A DNA stretch of 64,000 nucleotides from Flavobacteriaceae bacterium (GTDB lineage: Bacteria; Bacteroidota; Bacteroidia; Flavobacteriales; Flavobacteriaceae), in NCBI GenBank assembly GCA_013003555.1, contig JABDIV010000022.1, positions 62,001 to 126,000 of the forward strand. Direction: 5' to 3'. Below are positions 1 to 7,209 of the stretch, piece after piece (positions within the stretch are counted from its first letter, which is position 1; the number at the start of each line of letters is the position of its first letter). Under the pieces are notes generated by a model. That model saw only the letters and a program-made list of their open reading frames with translations. It was not told where the DNA came from and did not search any database. Made by a program: the position numbers and the translations under genes.

Positions 1-1259
1 TTCCTGGCAACAGCTTGAATTTCCTCGCGGGTGATCGACCTGTAAATGTCTATTTCTGTGTTGATCAGATTGGTATTACCATAGAGTAGATAATAATTGG
101 CCAGTGACCCGGCAATACCCTGAATACTTGAATTTGAATTCACAAATTGGCTCTCAAACTTGTTTTGCAACTTTTGATAATCCTTTTCAGAGATCAATTC
201 ATTTTGAATCTTGACTATTTCTTCATCGATTTCAACTAAAAGATCATTTAGGCTATTATCACCGAGTGGAAGTCCGAATACAACATAGGTTCCATAATCC
301 TCCTGACTCAGGTTAATTGCACCTACCTGCAGTGCCATCTTCTTATCATCTACTATTTTTTTATATAGTTTTGATGACTTTCCACTGCTAAGATAATTCG
401 ATATCATATTTAACACATAAGAATCGCGTTCTTTGAATGAAGGCGTTCTGTATGCGGCCATAACGGCCGGTATTTGAATATTTGGATCATAAGCCTTGGC
501 ATAAATCGTTTCGGTTATAGGATCCTCCTTAGGAAAATTTCGCTCAATATCATTCCCTCGGGGAATCGGACCAAAGTAATCCTGAATCATCCGCTTGACT
601 TCAGCTGGATTAATATCTCCAGCGACGACCAAGGTCGCATTATTGGGCACATAGAATTTTTTGTTAAACGCCTGAAATTCCTCGAGGGTTGCTGCATCGA
701 GATGGTCCATCTCACCGATGGTTGTCCAGCGATAAGGATGTTTTTTGAACATATTTTTCTTGATATATTCAAGGAACCTTCCGTAAGGTGAATTATCAAC
801 ACGGAGACGTTTTTCTTCCTTTACTACTTCATTCTGGGTATCAACCCCAATTTGATTGATCACGGGATGAAGCAAACGTTCCGATTCCATCCATAGTCCT
901 AATTCAACACTGTTTGAAGGAAAGACCTCATAATAATAGGTTCTGTCGTCGTTTGTTGTCGCATTGTTGCTTCCACCATTAGAACTCACTATCTCGAACC
1001 ATTTACCGCGTTCGATATTTTGAGTGCCTTCGAATAACAGATGTTCAAAAAAATGTGCAAATCCTGTGCGCTCCGGATCCTCATCCTTGGCACCGACGTG
1101 GTAAGAAACCGCCACAGTTACTACAGGAGCGGAATTATCCTGATGTAGGATGACATGCATACCATTGTCGAGATCATATTCTTCGAATTCGACTTGTTGA
1201 GCATTTATCGACCAGGCTGAAATCACCAAGGCAACAAGCATTAATATTTTAATTTTCAT
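1..1259 (-). CDS. M16 family zinc metallopeptidase (insulinase-like), 3' end beyond window
   Basis: The gene reads leftward from an ATG at 1259 and leaves the window at position 1, so about 419 N-terminal codons are visible. It opens with a signal peptide (hydrophobic residues about 3-16, then a cleavage-like INAQQ). The inverted zinc motif HFFEH is at residues 69-73, with a downstream EVVKEEKR segment that would supply the third zinc ligand. M16 peptidases degrade peptides, and the export signal places this one in the periplasm or outer envelope. A typical full-length member carries further inactive M16 domains, which would lie outside the window. It diverges from rplU and has its own minus-strand promoter at 1324-1352. 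Confidence 0.9.
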   Translation of the reverse strand, partial: MKIKILMLVALVISAWSINAQQVEFEEYDLDNGMHVILHQDNSAPVVTVAVSYHVGAKDEDPERTGFAHFFEHLLFEGTQNIERGKWFEIVSSNGGSNNATTNDDRTYYYEVFPSNSVELGLWMESERLLHPVINQIGVDTQNEVVKEEKRLRVDNSPYGRFLEYIKKNMFKKHPYRWTTIGEMDHLDAATLEEFQAFNKKFYVPNNATLVVAGDINPAEVKRMIQDYFGPIPRGNDIERNFPKEDPITETIYAKAYDPNIQIPAVMAAYRTPSFKERDSYVLNMISNYLSSGKSSKLYKKIVDDKKMALQVGAINLSQEDYGTYVVFGLPLGDNSLNDLLVEIDEEIVKIQNELISEKDYQKLQNKFESQFVNSNSSIQGIAGSLANYYLLYGNTNLINTEIDIYRSITREEIQAVAR

Positions 1260-1323
1260 GTGCTTAATTTTAAAGTTAAATGATAGTAATTATGCCTGAT
1301 CAAGGATTATAATCAGACCATGA

Positions 1324-1352
1324 CAAAAGTAATAAATCATTGAAAATCGCAA
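1324..1352 (-). promoter_or_regulatory. Bacteroidota-type promoter of the M16 peptidase gene
   Basis: On the minus strand a TTG at 1350-1352 is followed after 18 nt by TACTTTTG at 1324-1331. This fits the Bacteroidota TTTG / TAnnTTTG pattern and lies 65 nt before the ATG. Confidence 0.6.
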
Positions 1353-1396
1353 CGAATTTTATAATTAAAATAACATGATTTTCAAATTCGAAAACA

Positions 1397-1427
1397 TTTG
1401 TAGTTTAAGGAATTACTAGTATATTTG
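1397..1427 (+). promoter_or_regulatory. rplU-rpmA promoter
   Basis: TTTG at 1397-1400, a 19-nt spacer and TATATTTG at 1420-1427 match the Bacteroidota primary sigma consensus exactly. It precedes rplU by 61 nt. Confidence 0.8.
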
Positions 1428-1432
1428 CACCC

Positions 1433-1448
1433 GCCTTCGTTTGAAGGC
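1433..1448 (+). promoter_or_regulatory. Hairpin at the 5' end of the rplU mRNA
   Basis: GCCTTC (1433-1438) and GAAGGC (1443-1448) form a perfect 6-bp stem with a GTTT loop. It begins within about 6 nt of the -7 element, so it would sit at the extreme 5' end of the transcript. Possible roles are mRNA stabilisation or L21 autoregulation; neither is shown by the sequence alone. Confidence 0.4.
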
Positions 1449-1488
1449 AGTTATTATTGATAAAAATAAAATTAAACGTAACGCTATT

Positions 1489-2265
1489 ATGTACGCAATT
1501 GTAGAGATAGCAGGGCAACAATTCAAAGTTGAAAAAGACCAAAAGGTTTTTGTTCATCGTTTGCAAACGGAAGAAGGGAAAAAGGTATCCTTTGATAATG
1601 TTCTTCTTTTAGGCGATGGTGACAAAATCACTGTTGGCGCCCCGGCTATAGACGGCGCTCAGGTAGGAGCGAAAGTCCTTAAACATTTAAAAGGCGACAA
1701 GGTTATTGTATTCAAAAAGAAACGTCGGAAGGGATACCGTGTTAAAAACGGTCATCGTCAATCCTTAACCGAAATTCAAATTGAAAATATCATAGCCACG
1801 GGGGCCAAGAAAACAACCAAAGCGAAAGCTAAGCCGAAGGCAGAAGCTAAGCCAAAGGCTGAAGCAGTAAAGGCAGCCCCAAAACCTGCAGTTAAAAAAG
1901 AAACTGCACCAAAGGCAAAACCAGCAGCTAAAAAAGAAGCCGCACCGAAGGCAAAGCCTGCAGCTAAAAAAGAAACTGCACCAAAGGCAAAACCATCAGC
2001 AAAGAAAGCAAGTGGTAAAGCTGATGATCTTAAGAAAATTGAAGGAATCGGACCGAAAATTGCTGAGACATTAACAGCAGCCGGAATCGTTACTTTTGCT
2101 GACCTGGCCAAAGCCAAGCCTGCAAAAATTACCGAAATAATTGCCAATGTTCGTGGAAAACATGTTCCAGACACCTGGCCAAAGCAAGCAAAAATGGCAG
2201 CTGACGGGAAGTGGGATGAATTAAAGGCATATCAAGATAAATTAGATGGTGGTGTTGAGAAATAA
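1489..2265 (+). CDS. rplU: 50S ribosomal protein L21 with lysine-rich linker and C-terminal helix-hairpin-helix domain
   Basis: Residues 1-103 are a normal bL21 (MYAIVEIAGQQFKVEK at the start, KKKRRKGYRVKNGHRQ near the end). bL21 normally stops there, but this protein has 258 residues. Residues about 104-180 are a Lys/Ala/Pro linker with a 12-residue repeat, followed by a helix-hairpin-helix domain recognisable from LKKIEGIGPKIAETL and a TFADLA segment. The upstream in-frame TTG at 1441 lies inside the leader hairpin and is rejected; the ATG at 1489 gives the canonical L21 N-terminus. It is followed 34 nt later by rpmA, the standard L21-L27 pair. Extended L21 proteins are, from memory, common in Flavobacteriia. 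Confidence 0.95.
   Translation: MYAIVEIAGQQFKVEKDQKVFVHRLQTEEGKKVSFDNVLLLGDGDKITVGAPAIDGAQVGAKVLKHLKGDKVIVFKKKRRKGYRVKNGHRQSLTEIQIENIIATGAKKTTKAKAKPKAEAKPKAEAVKAAPKPAVKKETAPKAKPAAKKEAAPKAKPAAKKETAPKAKPSAKKASGKADDLKKIEGIGPKIAETLTAAGIVTFADLAKAKPAKITEIIANVRGKHVPDTWPKQAKMAADGKWDELKAYQDKLDGGVEK
1885..1992 (+). repeat. Three tandem 36-bp repeats in the rplU tail
   Basis: Three consecutive 36-nt units begin at 1885, 1921 and 1957 and encode PAVKKETAPKAK, PAAKKEAAPKAK and PAAKKETAPKAK. A partial fourth unit (PSAKK) follows. Copy number is likely to vary between strains. Confidence 0.85.
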
Positions 2266-2299
2266 TCTCCTTCACCTTAACCCTATAAATTTGTAAAAA

Positions 2300-2560
2300 A
2301 TGGCACATAAAAAAGGAGTTGGAAGTTCGAAGAATGGTAGAGAATCGGAATCGAAACGACTTGGTGTTAAGATCTTTGGCGGGCAAGCTGCTATTGCAGG
2401 TAATATTCTTGTCAGACAAAGAGGAACAGCACATAACCCTGGCAAGAATGTTTATGCCGGTAAAGACCATACATTACATGCCAAAGTTGATGGTATCGTA
2501 AAATTTGAGAAGAAAAAAGGCGGGAAATCATATGTATCTATCGAGCCCTTTGAGGCTTAA
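2300..2560 (+). CDS. rpmA: 50S ribosomal protein L27
   Basis: This is an 86-residue bL27, beginning [22 protein letters not shown] and containing the [10 protein letters not shown] and [16 protein letters not shown] blocks of the family. The N-terminal tail reaches the peptidyl-transferase centre. There is no cleavable N-terminal extension of the Firmicutes type. It is co-transcribed with rplU and ends 27 nt before a strong intrinsic terminator. Confidence 0.97.
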   Translation: MAHKKGVGSSKNGRESESKRLGVKIFGGQAAIAGNILVRQRGTAHNPGKNVYAGKDHTLHAKVDGIVKFEKKKGGKSYVSIEPFEA

Positions 2561-2587
2561 ATGAAAACCGCGTTAAGCATATAAGAG

Positions 2588-2616
2588 CCCCTTTTGATAT
2601 TCTAAAGGGGTTTTTT
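2588..2616 (+). terminator. rplU-rpmA intrinsic terminator
   Basis: CCCCTTT (2588-2594) pairs with AAAGGGG (2604-2610), followed by six T residues. The T-tract overlaps the stop codon of the convergent gene ending at 2615. Confidence 0.85.
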
Positions 2617-3154
2617 ATTTTTTGACGATATCCTTTATTATTTTTAGATGATGGTTGGTGTGTACTTGCAGAAACCGCATACTGTGTGAGCGGTTCAATT
2701 GACCGAAATAAGGATGGTCAAAAAAAGAGTGTTCATCTAAATCTGTAAATTTAGATTCTAGCCTCTTAATTTTATCCAATAATTCTTTAATATCTTGATT
2801 CGTAAATTCTTCGGGAGGCCTGACCGAATCCGGTGACTGGGCCAGACCCCTTGGAATGAAATTTCCCGTGAGTGATAATGTCCTAATGGCACTTATTTCA
2901 GATTCGAACTTTTCAGGATCGGATGTTTCCAACGTCATGTAGATCTGATCAATTGTAAGCAAGCTATGATGCAGATGCCAGGCCACACTCACCTGTGAAA
3001 CTTCCTGATTCAAACTATCACCCCTATCAATGAAGGACTCGATTTCGCCTAAATAATCATCAAGAAATTCGGAATCGCTTACATTCATATTTATACGTGT
3101 TACAATTAATGTTGCCGCAATCAACAGTAAAAGGATTAGTATAGCTTTTTTCAT
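2615..3154 (-). CDS. DinB-like (DUF1569-type) protein with N-terminal membrane anchor or signal
   Basis: The protein has 179 residues. Residues 4-19 are a hydrophobic signal or anchor segment. The rest resembles the DUF1569/DinB four-helix metal-binding fold: WHLHHSL at 59-65 and HTNHHLK at 165-171 supply the candidate metal histidines, and HPYFGQLN with MRFLQVHTNHH is the typical C-terminal block of that family. DinB-superfamily proteins include metal-dependent thiol transferases, but no substrate can be assigned here. An export signal on a DinB-like protein is less usual. It sits between rpmA (convergent) and ahcY (same strand, 83 nt away with a terminator between), so it is probably transcribed alone. 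Confidence 0.65.
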   Translation of the reverse strand: MKKAILILLLLIAATLIVTRINMNVSDSEFLDDYLGEIESFIDRGDSLNQEVSQVSVAWHLHHSLLTIDQIYMTLETSDPEKFESEISAIRTLSLTGNFIPRGLAQSPDSVRPPEEFTNQDIKELLDKIKRLESKFTDLDEHSFFDHPYFGQLNRSHSMRFLQVHTNHHLKIIKDIVKK

Positions 3155-3177
3155 CTATTCATAATTTGAACCCTAAA

Positions 3178-3213
3178 AATAAAACAAAAACCCCTGCAAA
3201 GTGCAAGGGTTTT
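3178..3213 (-). terminator. ahcY intrinsic terminator
   Basis: On the minus strand a 12-bp stem with one mismatch (3187-3198 with 3202-3213) is followed by a T-rich run complementary to 3178-3190. It lies 24 nt after the ahcY stop. Confidence 0.7.
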
Positions 3214-3237
3214 GGTTGATAAATGATTATTCTCTGC

Positions 3238-4554
3238 TTAATACCTGTAATAATCAGGTTTATAAGGGCCTTCAACTTTAACGCCGATATATTCGGCTTG
3301 CTCTTCCCGCAATTCGGTGAGTTCAACACCGATCTTTTCGAGATGTAACTTAGCTACTTTTTCATCTAAATGCTTAGGTAGCATATAAACCTTGTTCTGA
3401 TAGCGATCGTTATGTTTCCAGAGTTCAATCTGGGCAAGAGTTTGATTGGTAAATGAATTACTCATCACAAAACTAGGATGTCCCGTTGCACAGCCCAGGT
3501 TAACAAGACGACCTTCAGCCAAAATAATAACATCTTTTCCATTGATGGTGTATTTATCGACCTGAGGTTTTATCTCAACCTTAGTATCACCATGGTTGGA
3601 ATTTAACCATGCCATTTCAATCTCATTATCAAAATGGCCGATATTACAGACAATGGCTTTATCTTTCATAGCTTCGAAATGCTTTCCTTGAATGATGTCC
3701 TTGTTTCCTGTACTGGTAATGAAAATGTCGCTGGTTTTAACCACATTCTCAAGTCGTTTTACTTCAAAACCATCCATAGCCGCTTGAAGCGCACAAATTG
3801 GATCGATTTCAGTAACAGTTACAATAGCTCCTGCTCCTCTAAAAGAGGCTGCGGTTCCCTTTCCAACATCGCCATAACCGCAAACCACGACGCGTTTTCC
3901 CGCAATCATGGTGTCGGTTGCTCGTTTTACGGCATCAACAGCGCTCTCACGACATCCATATTTATTATCGAACTTACTTTTAGTAACTGAATCATTTACG
4001 TTTATAGCCGGCATAGGTAAGGTTCCATTCTTCATTCTTTCATAAAGCCTGTGAACACCGGTTGTAGTTTCTTCTGATAGGCCTTTGATACCTGAGATCA
4101 GTTCAGGATATTTATCAAAAACCATATTTGTTAAGTCCCCTCCATCGTCAAGGATCATATTTAAGGGTTTTCGATCTTCACCGAAGAACAAAGTTTGCTC
4201 TATACACCAATCAAATTCTTCTTCCGTCATACCCTTCCAGGCATAAACCGGAATACCGGCCTCTGCAATTGCAGCAGCGGCTTGATCTTGTGTTGAAAAG
4301 ATATTACAAGAGCTCCAGGTTACTTCAGCTCCTAATGCCTCGAGGGTTTCAATGAGAACGGCTGTTTGAATAGTCATGTGTAAACAACCGGCAATTCGTG
4401 CGCCCTTTAAGGGTTGGACATCCTTATATTCCTCCCTCAAGCTCATCAAACCCGGCATTTCTGCTTCGGCAAGTTCAATTTCTTTTCGCCCCCATGATGC
4501 TAATGACATATCTTTAACCTTAAAGGGAACGTATGGGACTGTTTTCGTGTTCAT
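3238..4554 (-). CDS. ahcY: S-adenosylhomocysteine hydrolase
   Basis: The 438-residue protein cleaves S-adenosylhomocysteine to adenosine and homocysteine, recycling the methylation by-product. Recognisable features are the N-terminal [16 protein letters not shown] block, the substrate-domain segment [15 protein letters not shown] (about 57-71), [20 protein letters not shown] (186-205), the NAD-binding GYGDVGKG at 226-233 and the C-terminal PYKPDYYRY. The length is typical of the non-plant form. It is monocistronic between a TATCTTTG promoter and a terminator. The leader of about 110 nt is unusually long and can fold into a three-way junction (see findings). Confidence 0.98.
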   Translation of the reverse strand: MNTKTVPYVPFKVKDMSLASWGRKEIELAEAEMPGLMSLREEYKDVQPLKGARIAGCLHMTIQTAVLIETLEALGAEVTWSSCNIFSTQDQAAAAIAEAGIPVYAWKGMTEEEFDWCIEQTLFFGEDRKPLNMILDDGGDLTNMVFDKYPELISGIKGLSEETTTGVHRLYERMKNGTLPMPAINVNDSVTKSKFDNKYGCRESAVDAVKRATDTMIAGKRVVVCGYGDVGKGTAASFRGAGAIVTVTEIDPICALQAAMDGFEVKRLENVVKTSDIFITSTGNKDIIQGKHFEAMKDKAIVCNIGHFDNEIEMAWLNSNHGDTKVEIKPQVDKYTINGKDVIILAEGRLVNLGCATGHPSFVMSNSFTNQTLAQIELWKHNDRYQNKVYMLPKHLDEKVAKLHLEKIGVELTELREEQAEYIGVKVEGPYKPDYYRY

Positions 4555-4582
4555 AGTTATTTTATTTTATAGTGCTGCTCAA

Positions 4583-4640
4583 CTTTGGGTTTCACCTTAA
4601 AAAGGTTAAATTCGCTATCCAAATCATCAAGCAACCAAAG
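4583..4640 (-). promoter_or_regulatory. Candidate structured RNA in the ahcY leader (three-way junction)
   Basis: In minus-strand RNA, CUUUGG (4640-4635) can pair with CCAAAG (4588-4583) and enclose two hairpins. One is UUGCU (4634-4630) with AGCGA (4616-4612). The other is ACCUU (4606-4602) with AAGGU (4598-4594), with a UUU loop. It lies wholly between the predicted start site and the ahcY ATG. I do not recognise it as a known riboswitch class. Confidence 0.35.
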
Positions 4641-4669
4641 GTTTAATTTATCTGTTAATTTAACGGTTG

Positions 4670-4677
4670 CAAAGATA
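4670..4677 (-). promoter_or_regulatory. ahcY -7 element
   Basis: TATCTTTG on the minus strand matches TAnnTTTG and lies about 115 nt before the ahcY ATG. No good -33 element is visible at the expected spacing. Confidence 0.5.
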
Positions 4678-4700
4678 ACCAATAACTTCCAAATTATTCA

Positions 4701-5327
4701 ATGCCTCTTTACAAAACATTAACACCCGACAGCTCAACAACGATCAAGTTGTGGAAAATAACGGAATCGTTTGAAGATCTCAACCGTGTGGTTAAACTTC
4801 GAAAACCAAGCAGGCAACGCGTTGAGAGTATGAAAAGTGAAATTCACCAAAGGGGATTTTTAAGCATCCGACATTTATTGCGTGAAAGCGGTTATACAGA
4901 TAAAGATCTTTATTATGATAAAAATGGTAAGCCCCATTTAACCGACGGCAAGTATATTTCTATTTCACATTCTTTCAATTTTTCGGGTATTGTAGTAAGT
5001 GATCATCCCGTAGGAATCGATATAGAACGACAGCGGGAAAAAATAAAACGAATTGTCAGGAAGTTTAGCGATTATGAATTGAATTACCTCAATTCAGATC
5101 AATCGGACTATGTTAGAAAGCTAACCGTGATTTGGTGCATAAAAGAATCACTTTATAAACTTTATGCCCAGCCCGGATTAAGTTTTAAAGATCACACCCT
5201 GGTTATTCCGTTTAACATTGAGGAAAAAAGTACCCGTTCCTGGATTGACTTTAAGAAAATAAAATCCAGTTATCAAGGAAATTTTTTTGAATTTGAAGGA
5301 TTTACATGCGCTTATGTTTTGCCTTAG
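4701..5327 (+). CDS. 4'-phosphopantetheinyl transferase superfamily protein (Sfp-type)
   Basis: The 208-residue protein has the two signature motifs of Sfp-type transferases: GIDIE at 105-109 (Mg-binding acids) and WCIKESLYK at 145-153. A SISHS segment at 87-91 is also present. Such enzymes move 4'-phosphopantetheine from CoA to a serine of an acyl or peptidyl carrier protein. There is no NRPS, PKS or carrier protein in the window, so the target may be the housekeeping ACP or a distant cluster. It is the first gene of an overlapping plus-strand operon, 3 nt ahead of the GGGPS gene. Confidence 0.85.
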   Translation: MPLYKTLTPDSSTTIKLWKITESFEDLNRVVKLRKPSRQRVESMKSEIHQRGFLSIRHLLRESGYTDKDLYYDKNGKPHLTDGKYISISHSFNFSGIVVSDHPVGIDIERQREKIKRIVRKFSDYELNYLNSDQSDYVRKLTVIWCIKESLYKLYAQPGLSFKDHTLVIPFNIEEKSTRSWIDFKKIKSSYQGNFFEFEGFTCAYVLP

Positions 5328-5330
5328 ATA

Positions 5331-6047
5331 ATGAGTCTCTATAATCAAATAAAAAATGCTCGGTCAAAGGGTGACAAAGTTCTGGCTATTCTCCTTGATC
5401 CCGACAAGGTAAAACACGATGAACTGCCCGGTCTTATCGAACGAATCAATCAATCGAGGGCCTCAATAATTCTTGTTGGCGGGAGTGAGGTTGCATCTGG
5501 AATTACTGAAACGGTAATAAAAATAATCAAAGATTATAGTCCGTTGCCTATTGTGATTTTCCCTGGTGACCTGAACCAAATTACCCCAATGGCAAATGCT
5601 ATTCTTTTCTTATCCCTGGTATCTGGAAGAAATCCGGAATACCTTATCGGTAAACATGTTCAGGCAGTACCCCTGTTAGAAGATTCAGGGCTCGAAGTGA
5701 TTTCAACTGCCTATATATTAATCGAGAATGGCAGGGAGACTTCAGTTGAACGCAGAAGTGGAACGAAACCCATGTCACGATCAAATCCAGATAAAATTGT
5801 TAGAACTGCAAAAGCCGCTGAATATTTAGGGTTTAAAATGGTTTACCTGGAGGCCGGTAGCGGAGCAAAGCATCCGGTATCTGCGAATCTTATCGAGCAA
5901 GTCCGATCTAAAGTAAACCTGCCTCTTATAGTTGGTGGAGGTATCAAATCTATACAGGAAGTTGAATTAGCGTTTAAAGCGGGTGCAGATATTGTAGTTG
6001 TGGGAACAGCAGTAGAGGAGGATGAATTGATCTTAAACAGTTTATAA
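5331..6047 (+). CDS. Geranylgeranylglyceryl/heptaprenylglyceryl phosphate synthase (GGGPS/PcrB family)
   Basis: The 238-residue TIM-barrel prenyltransferase is recognised from LAILLDPDKV near the N-terminus, ILVGGSEVASG, IVIFPGDLNQITPMANAIL, MVYLEAGSGA and PLIVGGGIKS with an AGADIVVVGTA phosphate-binding end. The family couples a polyprenyl diphosphate to sn-glycerol-1-phosphate, the first ether bond of archaeal-type lipids. Bacteroidota encode a bacterial group whose product use is, to my knowledge, unclear. Its stop overlaps the next start by 1 nt (TAATG), so it is translationally coupled to the transporter gene. Confidence 0.9.
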   Translation: MSLYNQIKNARSKGDKVLAILLDPDKVKHDELPGLIERINQSRASIILVGGSEVASGITETVIKIIKDYSPLPIVIFPGDLNQITPMANAILFLSLVSGRNPEYLIGKHVQAVPLLEDSGLEVISTAYILIENGRETSVERRSGTKPMSRSNPDKIVRTAKAAEYLGFKMVYLEAGSGAKHPVSANLIEQVRSKVNLPLIVGGGIKSIQEVELAFKAGADIVVVGTAVEEDELILNSL

Positions 6048-6679
6048 TGTCTGAAATCATAGACTTTTTCATAGCAGCCTATCGGGAGACACCAACACAC
6101 CTCATCGTGTTGGAATTCATCGCTTTCCTGTTTGGTATCATGAGTGTCTATTATGCAAAGAAGGCTAATATTTTGGTGTATCCAACGGGGATTATTTGTA
6201 CGGTAATAACCGTTTATATTCTCTATCTCAATACGTATTTTGGGGATATGATGATGAATTTTTATTACTCGGTTATGAGCATTTATGGCTGGTGGAATTG
6301 GTCCAGAAAGAAAGATGACCGCTATGTTGTACCTATTTCCAGAACCACTAAAAACGAAAAAATTATTGGGATCGGGTTTTTTATAATTACCATGATTGTG
6401 ACCTACCTGGTTTATAAAGCATATGATTATGAACTACAGATCCCTAATTATATCGACATTGTCACCTCGGGGATATTCTTTACCGCGATGTGGTATATGG
6501 CCAATAAAAAATTAGAGAATTGGACATTGTGGATCATTGGCGACCTGATTACAATTCCGTTATATGCCTATCGCGGATTAGGGATGTTATCCCTGCAATA
6601 TATTATCTTTACCATATTGGCAATACAAGGTTATATCGAATGGAAGAAAAGCTTAAACAGCAGGAGTCAAACTGCCTGA
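6047..6679 (+). CDS. PnuC-family vitamin-precursor transporter (nicotinamide riboside or thiamine)
   Basis: The 210-residue integral membrane protein has about six to seven hydrophobic segments and the family's aromatic motif YGWWNW at 80-85, with a late LYAYRGLGMLSLQY segment. Pnu proteins are SWEET-like facilitators that act with a cytosolic kinase which traps the substrate. PnuC takes nicotinamide riboside and PnuT takes thiamine. The next gene is exactly such a kinase and overlaps by 40 nt. A TPP-riboswitch-controlled TonB receptor lies 2.7 kb downstream, so thiamine is a real alternative to nicotinamide riboside; the sequence does not decide. Confidence 0.85.
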   Translation: MSEIIDFFIAAYRETPTHLIVLEFIAFLFGIMSVYYAKKANILVYPTGIICTVITVYILYLNTYFGDMMMNFYYSVMSIYGWWNWSRKKDDRYVVPISRTTKNEKIIGIGFFIITMIVTYLVYKAYDYELQIPNYIDIVTSGIFFTAMWYMANKKLENWTLWIIGDLITIPLYAYRGLGMLSLQYIIFTILAIQGYIEWKKSLNSRSQTA

Positions 6680-7209
6680 AAGTTGTCATATTCGGACCTG
6701 AATCTACCGGAAAAACTACGCTTTCTGAGCAATTGGCGCGACATTATAACACGGTTTGGGTGCCGGAGTACGCGAGGCAATATCTTCAGGACAAATGGAA
6801 CAATGAACGAAAAACTTGTGAACCTAAAGATTTACTCCCCATCGCCGTCGGACAGATGGAACTGGAGAACGAACTCGCGAAAAAAACCGATTCAGTACTG
6901 ATCTGCGATACCGATTTACTCGAGACCAAGGTATATTCAGAAGCTTATTATTTAGGCACCTGTGATCCTTTACTTGAGAAATTTGCTTTGAGTAATAAAT
7001 ATGATCTTTATTTTTTAACCTACATTGACATTCCATGGGTAGCCGATGATCTAAGAGACAAACCTGGGGAGCGTATGCGTATGTTTAAGGCATTTGAAGA
7101 AGCTTTGATAAAGAATAACAGGCCCTTTGTGCGACTCGAGGGGACTAAACACCAACGCCTGGATATGGCGGTGCACCATATTGATGAACTATTAAAACAA
7201 CAGCCGTGA
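6640..7209 (+). CDS. NadR-type P-loop kinase (ribosylnicotinamide kinase-like, stand-alone)
   Basis: I choose the ATG at 6640, giving 189 residues with the Walker A motif GPESTGKT at 19-26 near the N-terminus. Starts further upstream lie within pnuC and read as non-homologous sequence. VPEYARQYL, LICDTDLLETKVYSE and YFLTYIDIPWVADDLRD are typical of the NadR C-terminal kinase domain. Full-length NadR also has an adenylyltransferase domain and sometimes a helix-turn-helix; both are missing, leaving only the kinase. It probably phosphorylates what the upstream Pnu transporter brings in. Its stop overlaps the DUF4301 start by 4 nt. Confidence 0.85.
   Translation: MEEKLKQQESNCLKVVIFGPESTGKTTLSEQLARHYNTVWVPEYARQYLQDKWNNERKTCEPKDLLPIAVGQMELENELAKKTDSVLICDTDLLETKVYSEAYYLGTCDPLLEKFALSNKYDLYFLTYIDIPWVADDLRDKPGERMRMFKAFEEALIKNNRPFVRLEGTKHQRLDMAVHHIDELLKQQP

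Noticed and set aside
1441-1488. Longer rplU frame from a TTG at 1441
   Set aside because: The extra 16 codons lie in the mRNA leader and its hairpin, and the ATG at 1489 gives the canonical L21 start.
1776-2174. 132-codon minus-strand ORF opposite rplU
   Set aside because: It is the antisense of the Lys/Ala/Pro repeat tail, which produces a long open Ala/Phe-rich frame by composition.
4631-4670. GCAACC/GGTTGC pairing in the ahcY leader as the base of a SAM-II-like pseudoknot
   Set aside because: The GCAACC copy overlaps the -7 element and start site, so it would not be in the transcript; the remaining motifs do not fit SAM-II convincingly.
6520-6639. Extension of the NadR-type kinase upstream of 6640
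   Set aside because: It reads inside pnuC in another frame and resembles no domain; the P-loop already sits at a normal distance from the ATG at 6640.
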